From contig NZ_CP011409.1 of assembly GCF_001267925.1 (NCBI RefSeq), positions 4,278,001-4,342,000 on the forward strand: DNA of 64,000 bases. The letters run 5' to 3'. The DNA is from Herbaspirillum hiltneri N3. GTDB lineage: Bacteria; Pseudomonadota; Gammaproteobacteria; Burkholderiales; Burkholderiaceae_D. Positions 60,176-64,000 of this stretch are shown one piece after another. Position numbers and translations under genes: made by a program. The notes under the pieces were generated by a model. The model did no database searches. It saw only the letters and a list, made by a program, of their open reading frames with translations, and was not told the origin of the DNA. The stretch's first letter is position 1; every line of letters starts with the position of its first letter.

Positions 60176-60775
60176 GTTGCCTCTGGCTGGTTGATTGGCA
60201 TTGGCGCCCTCACGCCTCATTAAGCCGTCGTTTGCTGGAGCCATTTGCCGGGAGGGATCCGGCGCGGCACAGCGGCACAAACGCGGTTTGTCTCATATAT
60301 AAAACTACGAACCAAATATGAAAGATATACGATTGGAATATAGCAGATATTCCGTAAAAAGATAGTGCTTTTTGTTTCATATATGGTTTGATGATTTATA
60401 TAAGAACTGTTTTCCTCTTATCGCAAGGTTTGTGCCACACGAAAAATAGTGGTTTTGTCTCATATTTCACACAGTCGCTCACCAAAGAAACGCGCCGGCG
60501 CGCCGCACCGGTGCGGTTTGCACCAATTCCAGCCGGCTTTTGGAACAGCGTCTCTCACCGAAAATTGCTGAACTGACAACGGATGCGGTGCCGGTACTGA
60601 TGGCGATACGCATCGTCTTCACATTCCTTGAAGTATCTTCACGCCTCTTGAGAGGCGTTTTCGCTGATTTACAGCGCATTAACTTCCGCTTACAGCCTTT
60701 GCCCCGATGATTGCCGCGAGGGCCTGTCCTTTGCAGGACCCGTTGCCGGTTATCGGTTTGCCAAGGGGGAAGATC
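60176..60775. promoter_or_regulatory. AT-rich control region between catabolic block and flgH
   Basis: About 600 bp without genes. The part 60285-60470 is strikingly AT-rich for this genome and holds the repeated motif described next, so it is probably the promoter and operator region of the catabolic block. A hairpin ACGCCTCT-TG-AGAGGCGT at 60641-60658 with TTTTC lies closer to flgH. Confidence 0.55.
60287..60467. repeat. Three direct copies of TTTGTYTCATATWT
   Basis: Copies at 60287-60300, 60371-60384 and 60454-60467, spaced 84 and 83 bp. A fourth, inverted copy (ACCAAATATGAAA) is at 60311-60323, giving an inverted repeat with the second copy. They are likely operators for the block, possibly for its IclR regulator. 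Confidence 0.65.
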
Positions 60776-61450
60776 ATGATTCAGGGACGCATTGCCGCAA
60801 GTGCAGGACTGTTATGTGTATTAAGCGCGTGCAGCAGCCCGCCGCCGATGGTGCAGGGACCGACCAGCGTGCGGCCGGCTTATCCGGTGGCCAACATCGA
60901 GAACAACGGTGCGATCTTCCGCGTCAGCAGCGCGCAGTTGTTTGAAGAGTCGACCACGCACTACGTCGGCGACATCCTCAAGATCGAGATTGCCGAGTCG
61001 CTCACCGGCAGCAACAAGTCGACCACCTCCAACAGCCGCGACACCAGCCTGAAACAAGTCGGCCCCGGCGCCGGCTCGTCCATGAGCGGCCTGCTGGCGT
61101 CGGTCTTCAACATCAATGCGACGGCAACCGGCAGCGACTCCTTCAAGGGCAACGGCCAGACCGACAACAGCAACAGCATGACCGGCAGCCTGATGGTGTC
61201 GATCATCGAGGTGCTCCCCAACGGCAACCTGGTGGTGGCGGGCGAGAAGCGCATCGGCTTGAACGGGTCGATCAATACCTTGCGGTTTTCGGGGGTGGTG
61301 AGGGCGCGCGATATTCGCGGCGGGAACGTGGTTTCTTCCAGCAATGTGGCGGATGCTCGCCTGGAGCAGGTTGGCGGGGGGACTGTGGCGGATGCCAATT
61401 CGCAGGGGTGGATGCAGCAGTTTTTCAGGAGTGTTTTGACGTTCTGGTGA
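60776..61450 (+). CDS. flgH: Flagellar L-ring lipoprotein FlgH
   Basis: A 224-residue outer-membrane lipoprotein with lipobox LSAC (residues 15-18). YVGDILKIEIAESLTGSNKS, then LPNGNLVVAGEKRIGLNGS and the C-terminal FRSVLTFW are FlgH features. It forms the L ring that carries the flagellar rod through the outer membrane. FlgH normally lies between flgG and flgI in a flagellar operon; here no other flagellar gene is visible. The ATG at 60776 has GGGGGAAG upstream. It may be an extra copy or a displaced gene. Confidence 0.9.
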   Translation: MIQGRIAASAGLLCVLSACSSPPPMVQGPTSVRPAYPVANIENNGAIFRVSSAQLFEESTTHYVGDILKIEIAESLTGSNKSTTSNSRDTSLKQVGPGAGSSMSGLLASVFNINATATGSDSFKGNGQTDNSNSMTGSLMVSIIEVLPNGNLVVAGEKRIGLNGSINTLRFSGVVRARDIRGGNVVSSSNVADARLEQVGGGTVADANSQGWMQQFFRSVLTFW

Positions 61451-62222
61451 TGGGGAGGGCTTGGCGCTGTTCTTTGGGAACGGCGCTGTTTGTTCCGACT
61501 TGCCGTTGTTCTGTAGCTTATTCTTTTCTTTCTTCGGACGACCCTGCCGGGGGTAGCCCGGCGGCTACTCACTTTTCTTGTCTCGCCAAGAAAAGTAAGC
61601 AAAAGAAGCGACCGCTGGTTCGTAGCCCCCTGCCGGGGGTTCCCGGCGTCGTCAGGTACAAATCGGGAGGGGAAACAAACTCGCTGCGCTCAGACAAGTT
61701 TCCCCTCTTTATCCGATTTGCACCTGCCGCCACCGGCTACTCGCAAGCGGACTGCCAGACTGGCTCGCTGCGCATCGCCAGGAGACGGAGGTGGAGTGAA
61801 AGTCACAGTTCTCCGCAGTCAGTCCAAGAAAGAATGAGAATCACGATGCCGAAGGCGAGCCACCCAAGGCAAGGCGAAGCGAGCCGAAAAAGAAGTTCCG
61901 CTTATGAGTCGCCGTTGGTGACGTGCTCAAATCGGAAAAAGAAGGGAAACTTGTTTGAGCGAAGCGAGTTTGTTTCCCTTCCCGATTTGAGCACGTCACC
62001 AACGGGAACCCCGCGCAGCGAGGCGACGAATCGCGGTCGCCTTTCTTTGCTTACTTTCTTTGGCGAAGCAAAGAAAGTGAGCGGCTGCCGGGCCGCCCCC
62101 GGCAACCCCGGCCGTCCGAAGAGAGAAACAAATAAGCTACCCAGAACAGCGAAGTCGGAGCAGAACAGCAGATGTAAAATGTATTCACATCCAGACTTCC
62201 AAACCCAAAAGAGATAACAACA
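61451..62222. other. Gene-free region holding a large inverted repeat
   Basis: About 770 bp. An open frame across 61408-62217 reads low-complexity repeat translation and is not considered a gene. The inverted repeat is described separately. Confidence 0.6.
61484..62171. repeat. Large inverted repeat with nested hairpins
   Basis: Arms of about 250 bp (61484-61740 and 61915-62171) are inverted, partly diverged copies. Each contains TTTCTTG/CAAGAAA-type hairpins, a CGGGGG-rich stem and an inner palindrome with AAATCGG at one end and CCGATTT at the other. Similar unnamed sequences are common between genes in betaproteobacteria and xanthomonads. Confidence 0.75.
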
Positions 62223-63149
62223 ATGGAACTCCGCCACCTCCGCTACTTCCTCGTAGTCGCCGAAGAACAACACTTCACGCGCGCCGCCGAACGGCTGGAG
62301 ATGCAGCAACCCCCGCTAAGCCACCAGATCAGGATGCTGGAAAAGGAACTCGGCTTCGACCTGTTCCGCCGCCACCCGAAAGGCGCCGAACTGACCGCCG
62401 GCGGCGCCGCTTTCCTGCAGGAAGCCAAAGCCATCCTGCGCAGCGTCGAACTGGCGTCAGCCAAGGCGGCGCGCGCGGCGCAAGGCTTCGAAGGCACCAT
62501 CGTGATCGGCTTCACCAGCTCGGCCGCAGCGCATCCGCTGATCCCCGGCATCATCCGCGCCTATCGCGATGCCTACCCCGGCGTGCATCTCGACCTGCGC
62601 GAAGGCAACGCCGCCGAACTCACCGAAGAGATTGAAGACGGCAAGGTCAACCTCGGCTTCCTGCGCGCGCCGGTCAGCCAGCCGCGCGGCATCGGCTTCC
62701 TGCAATTGCTGGATGAAGAAATGCTGTTGATTCTGCCGATGGGACATGCGCTGCTCGGCAAGCAACAGACAGGCGACATGCCGACCGTATCGCTGCGCGC
62801 GCTGGCAGACGAACAGTTCATTCTGGTCCGGAGACACGGCGCACCGGGCATGTATTCACGCCTGATCGAAGCGTGCGAAAACGCCGGATTCACGCCGCAC
62901 ATTGCCTCCGAAGTCGAACGCATGCTGACCAACATCAGCCTGGTCGCGGCCGGCGGCGGCATCTCGGTGGTGCCGGCATCGATGAAGGATTTCCATCGCG
63001 ACAGCGTGGTGTATTGCCGCATCCGTGACGCCAGGCCGACGCTGGTGGCGCCGATCACGCTGGTGAGCCGTACCGCCAGCATCTCGCCGGCGGAAAAGAA
63101 TTTCCTCGACCTGGCGAAGAAGATCACCCGCCAATACAAGAAAAACTGA
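62223..63149 (+). CDS. LysR-family transcriptional regulator
   Basis: A 308-residue LysR protein. MELRHLRYFLVVAEEQHFTR opens the winged helix; QPPLSHQIRMLEKELG is the recognition helix. The effector domain (GFTSSAAAHPLIPGII) is typical of the BenM/CatM-like group, which responds to aromatic acids. Its target genes are not visible: the neighbour on the left is the inverted repeat and on the right a convergent GGDEF gene. Confidence 0.92.
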   Translation: MELRHLRYFLVVAEEQHFTRAAERLEMQQPPLSHQIRMLEKELGFDLFRRHPKGAELTAGGAAFLQEAKAILRSVELASAKAARAAQGFEGTIVIGFTSSAAAHPLIPGIIRAYRDAYPGVHLDLREGNAAELTEEIEDGKVNLGFLRAPVSQPRGIGFLQLLDEEMLLILPMGHALLGKQQTGDMPTVSLRALADEQFILVRRHGAPGMYSRLIEACENAGFTPHIASEVERMLTNISLVAAGGGISVVPASMKDFHRDSVVYCRIRDARPTLVAPITLVSRTASISPAEKNFLDLAKKITRQYKKN

Positions 63150-63151
63150 AA

Positions 63152-64000
63152 TCAGGACGAGGCCGGCAAATCGCTGCTGCTGCAGATGCGATCGCGGCCC
63201 TGCGCCTTGGCGAGATACAGCGCCTTGTCGGCGGCGCGCATGAGTTTGTCGGGCGCGTCGACGTCGCGGATCGGTACGAACGCGCTCACGCCCGCGCTGA
63301 TGGTGACGATGCCTGCTTCGTTGCCTTCATGCAGCAGGCCGAGCTGGCGCACCGCCATGCGGATGCGTTCGGCCACCGCCATCGCGCCGGCCTCGTCGGC
63401 GCCGGGCAGCAGGATGCCCACTTCCTCCCCGCCGTAGCGCGCCATCAGGTCGCCGGGACGCGTCTGCTGCGCCTTGATCACGCGTCCGACCTTGCGCAGG
63501 CACTGGTCGCCGGCGAGGTGGCCGTAAATGTCGTTGTATTGCTTGAAGTGATCGACGTCGATCATCACCAGCGCCAGCGAATTGCCGTTGCGCATGGCGC
63601 GGCTGAATTCTTCCTGCAGGCTGAGATCGAACTGGCGGCGATTGGCGAGGCCCGTGAGATCATCCTCCAGCGCCAGCCGTTCGAGCGCCTTGTTCATGCT
63701 TTCCAGATTGACGCGCGCCTGGTCTAGCTCCATCTCGGCATCCTTGCGCTCGCGCATGAGGGAATTGAACGCGCTGCCGAGGTCGCCGATCTCGTCTTCC
63801 CGATACGATAGCGGCACTTCGTCATAGGTCTTGGCGCTGCGGATTTTCTGGATGTGGCCGTGCAGCCGGTGCAGCGGATCGATCAGGCGCGACATGATCA
63901 GCCAGGCCAGCCAGCCGGCCAGAACGGCCATCACCAGCGACAGCAGCAAGGCCTTGTCCTGCATGTCGCGGATCGGCTGGAAAGCGTCGTTCTGCAGATA
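63152..64000 (-). CDS. HAMP-GGDEF diguanylate cyclase, C-terminal part
   Basis: The gene continues beyond the right edge; 283 codons are visible, starting in YLQNDAFQPIRDM. A membrane helix (LLSLVMAVLAGWLAWLI) precedes a HAMP region (RLIDPLHRLHGHI), then a coiled coil, then the GGDEF domain. The active site reads GGEEV, not GGDEF or GGEEF. The inhibitory I-site RPGD lies five residues before it. It probably makes c-di-GMP if the Val is tolerated. The periplasmic sensor part is outside the window. It ends 3 bp after the LysR gene. Confidence 0.88.
   Translation of the reverse strand, partial: YLQNDAFQPIRDMQDKALLLSLVMAVLAGWLAWLIMSRLIDPLHRLHGHIQKIRSAKTYDEVPLSYREDEIGDLGSAFNSLMRERKDAEMELDQARVNLESMNKALERLALEDDLTGLANRRQFDLSLQEEFSRAMRNGNSLALVMIDVDHFKQYNDIYGHLAGDQCLRKVGRVIKAQQTRPGDLMARYGGEEVGILLPGADEAGAMAVAERIRMAVRQLGLLHEGNEAGIVTISAGVSAFVPIRDVDAPDKLMRAADKALYLAKAQGRDRICSSSDLPASS

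Noticed and set aside
61408..62217. 269-codon frame across the inverted repeat
   Set aside because: It starts inside flgH and translates the repeat arms. Such products are often annotated as hypothetical but have no protein-like pattern.

Overview
The window looks like chromosomal DNA of a betaproteobacterium of the Oxalobacteraceae, most likely Herbaspirillum or a close relative. This rests on GC-rich coding sequence, an rRNA operon of 16S-tRNA-Ile-tRNA-Ala-23S-5S type, a urea ABC transporter joined to a urease operon, GlrK/QseG/GlrR-type regulation and the general gene complement. The genus is an inference.

Layout. 1-13.6 kb: housekeeping and small genes: a partial Gfo/Idh/MocA oxidoreductase, YjdM, a sulfonate-binding protein with a flavin monooxygenase, a large DEAD-box helicase with three C-terminal DbpA-like RNA-binding domains, infA, a cold-shock protein, an HD hydrolase, a DapA-like aldolase, a divergent LysR/MFS pair and a ferritin-like protein. 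13.6-25.6 kb: urtABCDE followed by ureDABCEFG and hupE/ureJ, one nitrogen-scavenging block, with a near-consensus sigma-54 promoter and an NtrC-like site upstream of urtA. Imported urea is split by urease, and UreD/E/F/G insert nickel. 26.4-32.1 kb: a complete rRNA operon on the minus strand with two promoters, boxA sites and a terminator; it converges on the urease block.

32.2-36.3 kb: a glrK-qseG-glrR signalling operon reading into a BON-domain periplasmic protein gene. That gene has its own sigma-54 promoter and two GTC-N10-GAC sites placed like GlrR sites. 36.5-43.8 kb: an MFS exporter, an HD-GYP protein, folE coupled to a BLUF photoreceptor gene, a chemoreceptor and a porin.

44.1-60.2 kb: a minus-strand catabolic block of seventeen genes: Rieske oxygenase and reductase, Rid-family protein, small HTH protein, small unknown protein, NicC-like flavin monooxygenase, type I extradiol-like dioxygenase, aldehyde dehydrogenase, aspartate-dehydrogenase-like protein, ThDP enzyme, two SDRs, IclR regulator, alpha/beta hydrolase, cupin, and a three-gene ABC importer. 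It has the composition of a complete uptake, ring-hydroxylation and ring-cleavage pathway for an aromatic, probably nitrogen-containing, substrate that I cannot name. It is the best candidate for an undescribed system.

60.7-64 kb: an apparently isolated flgH, a large inverted repeat with no convincing gene, a LysR regulator and a partial GGDEF protein. Other structural items are a palindromic repeat of about 100 bp present twice, just after two stop codons, and three evenly spaced 14-bp motifs upstream of the catabolic block.
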